A DNA stretch of 64,000 nt, taken from contig NC_091014.1 of NCBI RefSeq assembly GCF_041296385.1, forward strand, positions 52,532,078 through 52,596,077, written 5' to 3'. Source of the stretch: Aphelocoma coerulescens (taxonomy: Eukaryota; Chordata; Aves; Passeriformes; Corvidae). Shown in pieces: positions 42,004 through 55,800 of the stretch; position 1 is the stretch's first letter, and each line of letters begins with the position of its first letter. The notes beneath the pieces were generated by a model that was given only the letters and a program-made list of their open reading frames with translations, did no database searches and had not been told where the DNA came from. The position numbers and the translations under genes were made by a program.

Positions 42004-45000
42004 TTGTTGTGTGGTGTGTGCCCAGTGCAGAGAGAACACCTTGGATGTGCCTGGTTTTGGGTAAGGAGGGATGCAGCCACCTTCGGATGAACTGGTGCTC
42101 AGTGTCAGCCTTGCAGGCAGGGTCCTGGTTTCACAGCATTAGGAATAGCTCAGTGATGCCCAGGATTGTGCAACAGGGCCAGGACAGCTGTCTCAGTGAC
42201 CTCTTCTGCTGCCAAGAATAGCAGTACATAGGAAAAAGTGGCGATGTGCCTGGCTATCCCTGGTCCTGCCATGATTCAGCTCCCTGGAGAGGGGGGAGAG
42301 CTGGCTCTCCTCCCTGGGGAAGAGGAGGGAGCGGGATGCCTTTGGTGCATGGTGTTTTGGGGGCCTTCAGTCAAGCAGCAGCGTTCCTAAAATACCCAAA
42401 TTCTGTGGCAGCTCTCTAGGACCATCACCAATGAGGCCGGATTAGGAGCCCTGTGGTGTCACTTCATGGGTTAGATGAAGCTCCCCTATGCAGTGCTTCC
42501 TGCAGAGAGGTGCTGGTTTTGGGTTGGTTTCTTTCTCCTCTGCACAAACCAGTTTGTGTTTATCCTGAGGTGGCTGGGGTGCTTGCTAAGCTAAGGGAGC
42601 ATCGAGGTACATGTGCATGCTCTGTCCTCCCTGCTGTGAATGTTCATCCAAGGTGACTTCCTATAATGGGGTGGGCTTGAGGCTGGATATGAGAACATGC
42701 AGCAATGATAGTGGTTTGATTTTGTTTTTCTTTCTAACCTCTCACTGCTCAATTGCAATCAGAATTTCTGTTTAAGAGAGCAGCTCCTTTTTAACAAAAG
42801 GAGATTAGATGGCTGAGGAAGGTGCTGAAGTGCCTGTCATGCCCCACAGGTGCCAATGGCTGTGTGACCCAGCTTCTCCAGCCTCGCCACACTCCTCCTG
42901 CTCCAGAGGGCGCCTCACAGTTCCCCATGCTGCTTCCTTAAAAAGCTGTTGAAGGGAGCTGCTCCGAATGTCCTTGAGGAAACCAAACAAGGAACTGGAG
43001 CTGACTCCCACTAGCATCCTTACCCATGCCCTCTCAGCCCCTCTAGCCTAAATTTCTTCCTGCAAGAGCTCGCTGTGCCCTTGGTTTTGTGAGCCCCAGG
43101 AGCTGGGCTGCTGCTCATGCCTGCTGTGCGCCGCGTGATTGTCACACTCCACCAGGCAACAAAACTATTTTTTCCCCTTTGTGTCTCAAACCCCTTGTAA
43201 TCATTTATCTAAAGCACGCAGAAATACTTGCCCTTAGACGTGTTTTTGGAAATGGAAGATCGAGGGTAACTGACTATATACCTTCCTGATCCTTGCCCTG
43301 CATTTGCTTAGCTGTGATACAGGGAGGTATGGAGCCTTTCCCTTTTTGGGCACAGGTACGGCCTGGAGTTGGTTTACAGCTGATAGCTGCACAGCCTGGG
43401 CAGGGATTAGGGAAGAGGTTTAGTATAGCCTTGTTCCTCAAGGGGTATTTGTCACTGTGCTGTCTCAGGGAGCAGGAAGAGTGTAGGGAGCTGAACCCCA
43501 CATAGTGCAGTGTGCAGGGAGAGGCTCCGCCTTCCATCAGCCTTCAGAGGGGAGCTGCAGGAGCCCTGTGTTGGGCCAGTGTGGGGTAGTGCCTGGTGGG
43601 AGCGTTTGCCAGATGTTTGGACAGTGACCGAGTCGGCCCCGGAGTAGTGTGCTCCAGCAAAGCATGGCAACAAGATGGGACTTGTCTCCTGAAACCTCCA
43701 AAGCTATGGGCGTGGGGGTGTTGTTTAGACACTCGTCAGAGGGGACTCCGTTATTAAGAAGGAAACTTGCAACTTGAGTCATGGAGAAGGCGGGCTCCCG
43801 CCTGAAAGGAGACAGCTCGGGTAGAAAATGCCACATTTCAGCCTTGGGCTTTTCAGTCTGTGACAGCGGCAGCAGCAGTTTCTGACTCGAATCGAGCTGT
43901 TTGGGGAGTAGGAAGGGGCTTGTGCCCAAAGGAAAGCCTTATGCAAGCATGAGAAGCCATTCTCTGGACTGTGTTTAAAATACAGGTCCAGCAAAATAGC
44001 CTGAGTTTAGCTCAGCAGGAGGGGATCTCCTGCTACCCCAGAGCCTCCTGGAGATTTGGGATTACTGGGATTGAGTAACACATGGCATGGGCACTGCCAA
44101 CAGCGGGTGCCTCCCTGTGTCCCAGCACTTGCCGGCATGCCAGGACTGAGAGGTGGAAAAACACCACTAGTGGGGGGGGGGGGCAGGACCCGCTGAGTCC
44201 TTGGCATCTGTGAGGAGTTTTCCTGCCAATGCCACCTGCTCCATGCTCACATGGCTGCAGCCACAGCACTGCCCATGGCCTCAGCGGGTGTGAGGGGCAA
44301 GGTTGATGCCACAGTTGCAAAGGGACAGACAGGTCTTTCCACTCCACATGTGTCCTCCACTGGAGCACAGGCACCAGCCCAGTAGCAGGCTGTGGCCAAG
44401 GTTAGCCACCTCCAAAACGTTGTGCTTTTTCCTTTGGTTTCTGTGGCTGGGCTCCAATTCAAACACAGCCAGGAACATGTTCACCCCAGCCTTGCAGAGC
44501 TGTTGTTCCAGTGTCCCCCCACTGCTGCCTGTGTTGTCACCTCCAGAAACTTGATCTTTTTATAAAGCTGCTGAAGAATGAACCTTTCACCCTACATCCC
44601 TAAGACACTCCAGTGAAGGGTAAGACCCACCTGGCACACATGGTGCTTTTGAGTTGTACTGGTCAGTGAAGGGCACATTTTGTGTGTGGCCATTGCCAGT
44701 GGCAAAAGTGATTCCAGCATGGTACGTGCATGTGTCAGGAAGGAATGTGTTCTTTTTTCTTCCCTTAGAAGCCCCCAAAGGCACAGGAGTGAGGTAGGAA
44801 AAGAGGGTCAGGGTTAAATTTTGCCTCTTTGCCTTGAGGGATGGGAAATGGCACAGGTGAAACTGTGGAGGGAACTTGCTCCCTCTTCACCGAATGCCGA
44901 GGATGCAAGAGTAGTCCCCATGTTACTCTGCAGTTGCTGAGACCTAGCTGTGGGAGGGGATTTGTGCTTATTTTTGTTGGCCTCGCACTGCTGGCACAGT

Positions 45001-46460
45001 TTGACTGCTGAAGGAAGCAGATCCTCAGGAGGGAGTGTGTCCCTCCCACTTGGCAGGGTGTTTCCACCAAGGACAAAGTTTTTCTTCAAGTGAATCAGCC
45101 AGAAACTGCTTGCGGAAGGTGCAGCTTTCATCAGAAAAAAATGAACCTGAAATGACCCACACAAGGTGATGCATAGGGAGGGCAATGGGCGATGTTGCTG
45201 CAGCAGGAAATGCTTCTTTCACGGGCCTCAGTTGCAGAGCTCAGCGAATTCAGGCAAGGGCCAAGTCCAGCTTCCCTCAGCAACAGGCGTTCTTGTATTT
45301 CCTGATCTTCCTGCGGTTGGGTTCAGTGTCAACACGTGCTGCTGCGGGCTCCCTCAGAGGCATGAGCGGCGTCACAGCAGGCCCCGGGCGCCTTTCCAAA
45401 ATCTACCGAGGTCATCCTCTGTCACTGCCTGTGCCCAGCATTGCTGTCCGGTGCCGAGCTGCAGCCGGGAGGAGGCTCCAGACGTCCCCCACAATACCCA
45501 AAGTGGCAGCACTCACACAATGCACTGGGCAAGTGAGGGGCACACAGAAAAACCAGGGGGAACCAAAGAGACCTAATCTGCCAGGAGAGGACTGGGGTTG
45601 GCATCCTTGTGGGGACAGACTGGCAGCACAGTGGAGAACATGGGGAAAAGAGCAGCAGTGGTGTCTGGAAGACCACAAACATGAACCAAGGAAGGACTGA
45701 GGAGGAGAGGGATGGTGGACAGCACCCCAGGGATATCTGAGGTGTTTACGCACGGGTGCTGACGTCATGGGGAGGCAAGGGAGGCAGGAACTCTCCTCTT
45801 CCCATCCCTACCTGGTGAAATGGTGCATGTGTGGCAGCTGCATAGGCCTCCTCCCTTGTGAGCATAGCCCAGCAGAGCCTCCTCATCCCCACCTGGCTCC
45901 CTGCTTGTTGCTCTCATACATGATCCTCCTCTAAGTCTCTCTCTGGGCTGGTCCTGGCACAGTGTTTCCCCTCTGGGGACACAGCCAGATCTCACAGGGT
46001 CTCTGAGTCACAGTGCTGTTATTGCCTCCAGCACAGACGTGGAGATGCCGAGGTTTGGGGAGAGGCCATAGCTTCATCGCACTCACAGGGAGTATGAGCA
46101 CTGGGCCGGCAACCATCGGTCTCTTCTGCTGCCTCACGCTGATCCTGCCAGCACCGGGAGCTGCTCTGAATGGGAAAGGAGGTGATGCAAAGGGACAGGA
46201 TGGAGACATGCTGGGGAAGGGCAGTTTATCCCTCGCAGCCACACCACTGCCAGCCACTGCTGAGGAAGGGAAAGGGCTTGACAAACCCAGACAAAATAGG
46301 ATCTAACAAAACAGGACCAGAAAGAGCGCAGGTGGGCTGTGATGCTCCAAGACAGAGCTGAAGGTGATCTGCTCTGCTGAGGAGAGCAGTGCAAGCTGTC
46401 ACTGTTGGACAAGGCATTGGATGCTATAACCCACAGCCTAAGTGCTAACACATCAGCACA
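42004..46460. other. Intergenic downstream of TOB2, part 1
   Basis: About 4.5 kb of moderately GC-rich sequence. A 12-base G run is at 44172-44183. Overlapping open frames of up to 171 codons at 45,166-45,768 on both strands have no family signature. No mobile element recognised. Confidence 0.7.
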
Positions 46461-47100
46461 GGAAACCCCAAATTGCTGATTTTTAGAAACATAAACAAAG
46501 AAAATTTCTTATGTTCTGGATTATAAATCACACAACAGATCAAGTGTATAAAACCATGCGAGACATCACTTGGTTCTTCAAATGGGAGACTTGACCATTG
46601 AGAATAACCAGTCAAAGCCAGCTAAGAAAGATTATTTTATTTTGACAAGGCTTTATTTTTAATCTTGGAATTATTGTCTTCTCCAAAGGTACGGTGCTCT
46701 TTGAAAAATCCTGTTTTCCTTCATGGAGATACTTGCTATGGAAATTTTTTTACCAGTCACTGAACTTAAGTAGGAACCTTCCCAAAGTCAATGGTTACAG
46801 ATGTGAGAGTGGGGGCTACAAGAGCTCCATCGCCAGCAGAGAATAATACAGCCTGTAACCAGCAGGTACTCCATCAGTCATGTAAGGCCAGTATTTATTG
46901 CAGAAAGCCACTGACCACATTTTTTTGTGAACACACAGACAACACCACAGCTGAAAAGATTTTGCTACTTTATATTTTTAAAGAAACAACTCCAGGCTTC
47001 CCAGTGTGCACTTTAAAATGCTATGAAAGGACCCGAGTCCATCCAAACTTTACTCCAGTTTTTTACATTGTGGGGTGCCTTAGACTGAACTGTTGACTCC
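46460..47100. other. AT-rich intergenic block
   Basis: A sharp drop in GC against both flanks, with forkhead-type ATAAACA and SOX-type AACAAAG motifs near 46,490-46,500. It may be a regulatory island or simply a compositional patch. No gene. Confidence 0.4.
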
Positions 47101-50100
47101 TCTGAGTGCACAGAGTAACTGCTAAGACCTGTGGGTTTTCCAGCAGCACCTGATTGATCCCTGTGATGGAGCTTTCCTGGAAAGTGGAATGAACTGGTTG
47201 AACAAGGTCATCTGAGGGCCACAATGCAATCTTCAAAGCATAACTAGGAAGTGGAGGTCTGTGTTAGTAACTGTGTGCTGACCCTTGCCTTGCCTGGCCG
47301 GTAGAGCTTCATAGTCCAGAACCAGTTGGAGCTGGATATCATCCTTTAACATACCTGGAGTGTGCTACAAAGTTACACAAGTATCTTCTCCAGGGCTGCT
47401 CTGCCCTCATAGGGCTGCACAAGCTGGTGGGGCTGGCCCCATGAGGAAGCCACAAAAGCCAGACCGCAGCACTACACTGGAGAAGACTGTGTCGCCTCAG
47501 TGGTACGACAGAGCTTCCCACAGATGGCTGGAGGTGCCTATTGGCTTCCACAGCCTGGAGGTAAAAGGGCAAATTGAAAGGGTGTCACTGTGTTTGCCTG
47601 GTTGGCAAAAACCCAATGATTTTATCCAGTGACTTGCTAACCTTGACAGAATTGGGTACAGGGAGCTGGCTCTGACCTCACAAAAACCCCCAACAAACCC
47701 TTCCCAAGTATTTTTCTGTGATACAACTCTGTTGAGAAAGGTACAGTTAGCAAGGGCCGCCCCATTTTTTTCACTGTCTTTGATGTTATCCTCTCCCCCT
47801 GCAAGGTCTGCAGACAGAAAGGGGTGTCCACTGCAGGCTGTGCTGCTCCCCTGCCAGCCAAATGCACGGAGACCTTCTCCTCTGCTCCTGTGCCTGGTAA
47901 GGCCACTCTCTTCACCTCGAAATACTGGTGGGGGAAGTTGCTCCTGGAGGGAGCCACGTTTCCCTCCTAGAGGTAATTGTCACTTGGCATGATCTTACTC
48001 ATCTTGGTGGTGACAGGGGCTGGCTTTCTAGGCTCTTCTACCAGTAAAGCAGGCTGCAGGGCCATGGCTCTCCACCTCGCAAACACTTAAAAGCCTCTTA
48101 ACCCAGGGGTGTAGCTGTCTTCACTCCTGCCTGGAGCCTACCCTGCCAAAGCGTTCACTCGTGCTGGGTGAATGCTGGCCTCTTCACACCTTCCCAAGCA
48201 AAGCAGGTCTGACCTCAGGGAGTTACACACTCAAACTGGCCCACAGATGAGTTTGTCTGCTCTGTTTTGTGGATCTGTTCACCAGGCAGAGTAGAAAGGA
48301 AGGTGAACAGATGCAACTGCACCCCTGTAATGTTTTCTGTTACATGCACATGCTGCCAAAAGCTACAGGAAGACCCCGAGGGTATGGAAAGGTTTCCCAG
48401 CCCTCTGGACATGACATCAGCTTATGCCACTATGGGTTCTGCATTCCCCAGGTAGGAGCTCATCCACCTGGGGAACTTGGGAAGCATCCTTCTCCAAAGC
48501 CCTAGCCTTCTCCTCTCCCTCATCTATCTTCCTTGCTCCAAGGGATTATTTTCCCTAAACACTATGGCCTGATCCTAGGAGCAAACAGCGGCCAGCAGTA
48601 GGTTGTAAGGGAGAGTTCTGCCATCAGTGAGCAGCCCTATCTCTCCCTTTGCCTCCTGCTGTATATATCCCCCTTGTGCCATTCACCTGTAAGCAGCTGA
48701 TTCCCTTTTTTTCCCCCTCCCCAGCTCTTCCTGGTCTTCTCCACTTCCCACATATGCCTTGCCTGTCTGGCAACAGCTGCCCTCCATGCAGTGAAACAGC
48801 ATTTCCAAAAATGTCAGCCCCAGCCTGTCGCTGTGGGAGCTGGTTGCTGAGTTTCACAGTGGGAGCGCTGGCTGCACACCGGCCCACCTTGGAGCAGTTG
48901 GCTTGGCTGGCAGCGGCATCCCTGCTCTGCTACCACTGCTGCAATAGCCCAATTAGTAGCTCAGGTGTTGTCACAGTCTTTGGCTGCGGCCCAAGAGCTA
49001 ATGATGGAGCAGGTGGCAGATGTGAGGATTGCAGAAGCGTGGCTGGAGATGAGGGGAGCACATTTGGAACAGCTTGTTGAGACCAGTCTTTGCTGACCAG
49101 CTGGGATGATGGGTTTTGCAAGGTGTGTTCTTGCTTTGTGGAAGTCTCCAAAACAATCTTCAACCTCTGAAGGATGCTGCAGCTGCATTTGGCTCTCCCA
49201 CCCCTCCCAGGATATCCAAAATTATCTTGGGATTACAGCAGTGACTGTAGCTGTGGCCACTGGTTTACAGCAGGAGGAAAACTCATTAAGCTCCAAAGGT
49301 GTTTAATCAGAAGCAAAGTGGCAACAGAGCATTTACATGTCACTCATGTTGACGCAACATGATAATAGAGGGGAATAAATGTCATTGTCTGATGAAAGCA
49401 GCTCTCCTGCACAAATTCCTGCTCTACCAAATTCCTGCACTGTGTGTCTACCACAAATGGCCTGAGGCACTTGGGAATTACTGATCCCAAAGCAAAACCA
49501 TAGAAGGAAGATGGGAGGGAGGAGAGGAGAGGCTGAAGAATGGTGGTGGAAACTATCTAGAAGTGTACAGGTGGTGCAGTGAAGAACGTGCAACTTAACA
49601 CGCAGCAAGAGCTTGAGGAGCTTTCTCCAAGCAGGTTGAAGAACTGGTTAAAATGAGGCTTAGAGCTATGACCAAAAAAACTGTTGATGCAGTTTGACAC
49701 CTGCTGTGCTTACAGAAGCAGGAGTTTGTACTTTCTTTGTAGGCAAACAGGATTATGTCAAACTACCTAATGCCATCATTCAGTTCTCTTACTAATGGAA
49801 ACATTGAGTATGGGCTAATAGCTCGAGCCAAAAAGGAAGACAGGTTTTTATGGTCACCATGCTGTGTTACCTATGAGTACAAACTGCTCCTTTCAGTGCT
49901 CTGCATAAAGCAGGAGTATAGATCCAGCTCTGCTTGCTTATGCTTGTGGAAGAGTCAGAATACATGGACCCTCTGAATCTTTTCCATCCCAAGCTCCTGT
50001 CCTTGCTGTCCTTCCCCTGGGCCTGTTTCTGCTTCTGCTGCACTCAGTATCAGAGCTGACTTCAGGGGGCATTACAGCCCTTGGGTGTCAGGCCCTCAGT

Positions 50101-50300
50101 GGGCTGCAAAGAAAAGGAGTGAAAAAGTCTGCTCCTGGGTCTGTATCCATTATATTGATGCTTCTTTACCCCAGTGGCCCCAAAAACACCTTCAAGACCA
50201 CCCACTGCTGCTGAAACACAGCCCCATCTTGAAAAGAGCTGTGTGACAGTGGGTGTCAGGGCAGACATTTTGTACTAATAATAATAATTTTGTACTAATA
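47101..50300. other. Intergenic, part 2
   Basis: No gene recognised. A motif-rich stretch at about 48,940-49,040 (homeodomain CAATTAG and E-boxes CAGGTG) could be regulatory. A 14-base repeat ATTTTGTACTAATA occurs twice at about 50,267-50,300. Confidence 0.65.
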
Positions 50301-50324
50301 CCATGTCGTGGTAGGGAAGACAGA

Positions 50325-50465
50325 AATGACTAATTAAAATGTTGCAGAGATAGTCAAGTCATGAGAGCATTACTCAAGTGCAATTTAGCTGGGAAGCTGC
50401 AATTCACAGCTCTGCTATTACAGAAATACCACGGGGCTTAATTGGACACATTGTTGTCAAGGTAT
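50325..50465. promoter_or_regulatory. Candidate developmental enhancer
   Basis: Within 140 bases lie TAATTAAAAT (50331), CTCAAGTGCAATT (about 50,374), CTTAATTGG (50438) and the SOX-type ACATTGTTGT (50448). Dense homeodomain, NKX-like and SOX-like cores without repeats are typical of conserved noncoding elements. Conservation itself could not be tested. Confidence 0.3.
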
Positions 50466-52820
50466 CGGGTTAGCATCCTGCCAGGATTAAAGCAGCTCCA
50501 GGCCACCCACTACCCAGCTTGGACATCGGGTCAGAGCCATCCACTGCTGGCTCCCAAGCATTTGGTGCCAATTCCAGCAACAATAGGTTTTTTTGGCCTA
50601 GTACCAGGCAGGCCTAAGGTGTCTCAGCTTGCAAACAGACTCATAGTTCAGTGCGGCATGCTTCAGATTAGGGTAACAATATCATCAGTGGGAAGAAGAA
50701 TCCCAAAGCCTTACTGTTCCTCAGGTAGATACTTCTTGATGACTTACATAATTTTGGAACTGTTGTTCTCTTTCATGAGCCATCCTCACATCCTCTAATG
50801 AAGATGATGAAGAAACTACTTTGTAGTGAAGGGAGAAACCTGAGAGAGGAGCTTGGTTCTTGTTAGCTAGCAGTCAGAGTGGACTCTACATAGCTCCTAC
50901 GGGTGCCCCATCTCTGCAGTGAAGGTCCCAAGACATGCAGGGGCCTGAAGCAACTGAACTTCAAGCAGCAGAGAGAAGACAGGTAAGAAACATCAGTCTC
51001 AATGGGCCTGATGTAGATTAGTGAGAGAACTGGTGCCTGAAGCATATGTTGTAGCAGCCACAGTCCCTCCCAAGTCTCAGTCCTTGCTTTTACAGCTGTA
51101 GCAACAAGTAGCAGAGGTCTTGTGTAGTGGAAGTGTGTAGGAGGAGGGCTCAGCTGTGTGAGTTGCAGATGGACTCGGAGCCCACCGTCTCAGGTAGAAA
51201 TGGAGTTTGGGGCTCTAATACAGTTTGTAGGAGTTGGAGGGCTCTTTCATTGACAGCTCCAGCACCACTTTGTCCAGTGGCCACCACTGACTGGTAAACT
51301 AAGGGGTAGGTAGGTAAGGCAGAGAAGGACAAGAGAGAGGAGAGAGCAAAAAATATTTGAAGAGTAAAGTCTAGCCAAGCAAAGGAGATGGAGGGAGGGG
51401 AAAGCAAGGGGTAACACAAAGAGAGAGATGGAAGAGAGAGCAGCCTTCCAACAAGCCAGAGAAGGGAGGCAGAAAGGAGATGGGTGTAAAGAGAACAACT
51501 CCCATACCTGGCACATTTCTCTCCTGCTGTTGCTGTCTTGGAAAAATGAGCCTGGCTTTTTCTGAAAATGCTTAGTGAGCAATTACCACAAATACCTTCC
51601 ATGATACATTCTGTGACACTGTGAATCTAAATGACATATGTTTCAGGAGAGGAAAAGTGATGGGCTCAACAAGGCATCTCACCCCTGTGAAAAGACCCTC
51701 CCTGAAAGGCTAATGTGGGTCCAGGCCTGCACAAGAGGCAGCAGAAGCAGCCAGGCTTTGGGGAAGGACTGTTTTGGTCCCAAGGGGCCTGGTCCAAAGG
51801 AAGAGAAAGATGCGGACACATCCTGGCAGCTCAGTGCCCTGCAACCAGTGATAACAGCTCTGAACTTTCACTGCCCCAGAATGGGAGGTCAGAGGTGTAG
51901 CCTCTGCTCTGGGCCAGAGAAAATCACTTTTTCCAGGAAACACAGGCGAAATCTTCAGTCTAGCTGGCCTGCACATGGTGCCCCTGCAAAACTCTGCTCT
52001 GCTCTCTCAGCTCCTCATGCTGACTGCCAACACAGACGTCATGCTCACCAGAGACACCTCCTTTTCCATATGCTAGAAATGCCCAGTCTTGCCTCAGTTT
52101 GGCCAGCAGCTCCTCAAACCTCCTGCCAAGGCTGTTATTACCACCTCTCCTCAGTGGGGTACGATGGCGAGGCTCAGCCTAAGCCCAGTGTGTGCCCAGG
52201 ATCTCAGTTGGTGCCAGTGGGATACAGGGGGAGAACGAACTTCCCTGCACCTGGACTCATTCATAGGCCAGAAGCCTTGCAGCGGGTCCAGCTTAATGAT
52301 GTAGAGCCAGGGAAGACATACAGTGGGACTTACTGCTCTAGGATGTCAGTCCTAATGGAAAACAGCAGGGAGTAGTTCAAATATGCCATAAATATTTACT
52401 AGCTAAGGCATCCATTTCCCCAACATTTGTTAGAAGTCCTTAGATGCCTGAAATTTCAGGATTGGACTCTGGCTTCTGCTCCTGCATCAGGAGAACCCAA
52501 GCACCATCCCAGCATCATCCTGGCAAGTCCAGGTCATGCCTCCTGTGCAGTGGGTGACTGCATGACTGCCAAACCAGCCCCAAAACTGCTGAGCCCCCGG
52601 GCAAGTCACCTCCTGTGAAGTATGGTTGGTTTGTGGATGTGGAAATAGCCCGGTGTGGTTCGAGTCTGGGATGAGCCACATTGTTCTCCCCACTGACAGG
52701 GGGCTGCTGAGAAATGTCAATGTTTCCCTTTGCTCTGGGAGAACCTAACCCTTTGCTCTGGGTCTCAGCCTTTCTTTCAGTGGCCAGCCCTCCACATGCA
52801 AACTCTGGGCTCCAGCGGCG
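50466..52820. other. Intergenic, part 3, with a 245-codon orphan frame
   Basis: An ATG-started open frame at 51638-52375 (plus) encodes 245 residues rich in Ser, Pro, His and Cys with no domain I recognise, no signal peptide and no membrane segment. It has no visible promoter or poly(A) signal close by. It is more likely chance than a gene. Purine-rich sequence (GAGAGAGATGG types) lies at 51,300-51,480. Confidence 0.5.
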
Positions 52821-55800
52821 CGTTCCTTCTCAGCCTGCGCAGCACAGGCACGTGGCTGGCGCTTAGGAGACACACTTTAAATAACCGCACCACAGTGACT
52901 CATGCCTTACCCAAGGCAGTCTGGCTGCTGGCATATAAAGCATGAAAGCCGGTGATCTTTGGAAGAAGAGAGGATCCTACAGTGAGCAGACATATGGCTC
53001 AGTTCCTGGCCAGAAGGTGGGAGGGGTAGAAGCGTTTCTAAACGAGATAGGCTGGGAGGCCGAGGCTTGCAGGTGCAGAGCAGTGGCCTCCCCACCACCC
53101 AGCTCTGTCCTCCTGACCTGCTGCCACATGAGCAGCCCCTTGTCTCTGGAATTTCCCTGAGTTAGCAGTTTTCCAAGCTGAGAGAGGCTTAGGGCAGTAG
53201 GGAAAAAGCCTGCGGGAGCAGTGCCTGAGCCCAGCATGGCTGACATGGGGGGATGTGGAATGCTCTTTTGCCCTTTGCAACGTTTGTCCTGTAGCACCGA
53301 GGTGGCAGAAAAGGATAGGCAGTTCTGGTGGACCTTCACCTTTCCCTCCAGCACTTCAATCATCCTCCATTTCCCCAGTCCCAGAACTGCCCTTCCCACC
53401 CTGCCTCCTTCTCAAACTCTCCCCATCCACCTGGCCCCCTTCTCACACCAGCTCCCCTCAGCACTGTCCCTTCCTTCATTGCCTGTCCTTTTCCTCCTCC
53501 CCCAGACCCATCCTCCCACACCTCCTGCACTTCTTTTCCAGCCCCCCCTCCCTGAAGGGCTGCTCTGCAATCCCTGTTCTCTGCTTCTCTGTGCCATCTC
53601 TGCACCCCTCCCTCCTTGTCTGCTGCCTGGGGCCACATCTTCACCTCTGGCAAACAGTCACCCCTCAGGACCTACTGTGGTGTTTCCCTCAGCTTCCAAC
53701 CCCTTCCCACAGCTGTTTGCTCCAGAAGCACCACAGTGGCTCGGCCGGCCAGACCAGCTTTCTGCCAGCAGCCCATACTGAGGCCAGCCTTTGCCTTTGG
53801 GTTGCATCTCACTCTCCCTCACCTCCTCTCCAGGCTGTGGCTGGGTTGCCCTTGACAGCCACATGAGCTGCCTTCCCCAACCCACAGGCTGTTTTCAGGG
53901 CCTGGACACCCTGGAGCTGCTCATCGGCTTTGGCAGGGTAGCATAAATGTCACGTCCCTGCCTGTTCCCAGCCTGATGCCTGTTCCCGGCCCGAAGCGAT
54001 GCCCGCGTGTCTCCCATTATGTAAGGCGTAATGCGTATGGGAGCTGGGAGGCCTCGGGCTGGCTTGTGCGCCATGAATGACAGCTGCAAAAATGAGAAGG
54101 GAACTATTTTTAAACCTTCCCCCGCCCTCCTTCTCCAGCTCTTTTCCCCACAGCCCCAGCCAGGCTGTGTGGACGTCCAGCCCATGGGGGCAACTGGTCC
54201 TGCTGGGTTCTGCTGAACAGGTCCTGAGCACTGCTTTGTACTGCCACAGAGGGACACACAGCACCTCAGCACAGGGCTGGTGGTACCCAGAGGATATGTC
54301 CTCTTCCAGCCCTCTTTGGCCATCAACAGTCCTCTGACATCCTCTCCTTCACCTCTCACAGCCCTACTTGTCGGCAGGACCAGCAGTGTTCCTTTCTTTC
54401 CCCCAGCCTCTCTCTGTAACTTTAGAAAGGTCATTCCCTCCTCCTTGAGCCACAGGGTTATCACAATTCCTTGGAGAAGAGCAGAAGGGATCTTGAGGGG
54501 GAAAAACCTACCTTCTATTGCAGAAACATGATACTGCAGTACCACCCTGTCCCTCAGAGTGAGGGCAAGAGACAGATGGTCTGGACCAGGGACCTGCATA
54601 ATTGTCCCATCTCCCACTGAGTGCTGCTGGCACAGGGACCAGCAGGGAAGAGGCAAGGTGGGTGAGGAGCTATCTAAGAAAGGGGCTCTGTCAGTCACAG
54701 GGAGAGTTGTCAAAACCAGCAGTGTTTTGCCCCAGAATGCTGCAAACCAGGCACACCTCAAGCCAAAGCATTGGAAGAAGACATGCAGGGGGTGGACACT
54801 GCCCGTGTGCTGCCATTGGCTCTGAATAAAGACACTCGGTTCAAGGATTTGACCATTAAAGTCTGGAGAGACCAGTGAGTGTGAGGTACCTCTTCACCTG
54901 GCATTGCAGATGCTGCTCTACACACCCCTCGTCAGGAAAGATGGAGCTGACCTGTAGCAGGTACAGACCAGGCTTGTGAGTGGCCATTTTGAGTGTGGAG
55001 CTTGTTTAATCTAAAACAGCAGAGTTTGAGAGGGAACAGCATCCATGCATCAAAAAGATATGCTAGGGCAAAAGTCTAATTTGTTCTCCTAGAAGCTCAT
55101 CTGGATCATAAATACATTTAGACTTAAAATTAGAAAGAAGTTCCTAGCCAGCCATGGTATAAACTTCTGTGACAGCCTGTCAGGCTGGAAGGTGGGCAGA
55201 AGAAGCCTAATTTGGTAAGAGAGTCAGCAGGCTGGTAGTCACTGCATGGCAGGAGAGGAGGGAGCCCAGAATGAGCCATACACGTCTGAAATGAAGCCTG
55301 CAATCATGTCCCCAAACTGGTCCCCAGAGGGATTGGTACAGAACTGAAACCGCAGGGTGTTGCATCCTCCATAGGTTGGTTACATATCATTAATGTCGTG
55401 CTTTAGGGTCCTCCCAGATCTTTGAAGAGGCAAGAAAGAGGTCACCTCTTTTCCTTCTGGGTATTTAGGAAGTTAATTTCCTTCATTTCTGTAACCTCTC
55501 TGGCCACAGTAGCCACAGGGCTGGGGTGAGGCAGGGAGGAGAATATGGTCGCTCCTGCTGCTCTTAGTCACGATTTAGGTGTGCTGGTTTGCCTTCCTCA
55601 CGGGCTCAGGACAAAGTCAGCTCTAGGACTAGGGAAGCATTTCCCTCGGGCTTGGTGTGCTGTGGCAACCTGGGGAACTTGAGGTGTTGTTCACCATGGC
55701 AGGCAGTGCCCTTCTGGGACTTCTTGGCTGCATTTTCCCTGTTGCAGGAGCTCGGGGGACACTAGAGACACTTTTACTCTCTCCCACTCACTCCTGCTGC

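Noticed and set aside
45166..45768. Overlapping frames of 118-171 codons on both strands
   Set aside because: Simultaneously open in several frames, no similarity, no promoter or poly(A) context.
52650..52675. tRNA B-box-like GGTTCGAGTCT
   Set aside because: No matching A box or cloverleaf arms in the preceding 60 bases.
53255..53866. Proline/serine-rich 186- and 203-codon frames
   Set aside because: They lie in a C/T-rich block where stop codons are rare, and two overlapping frames are open at once.
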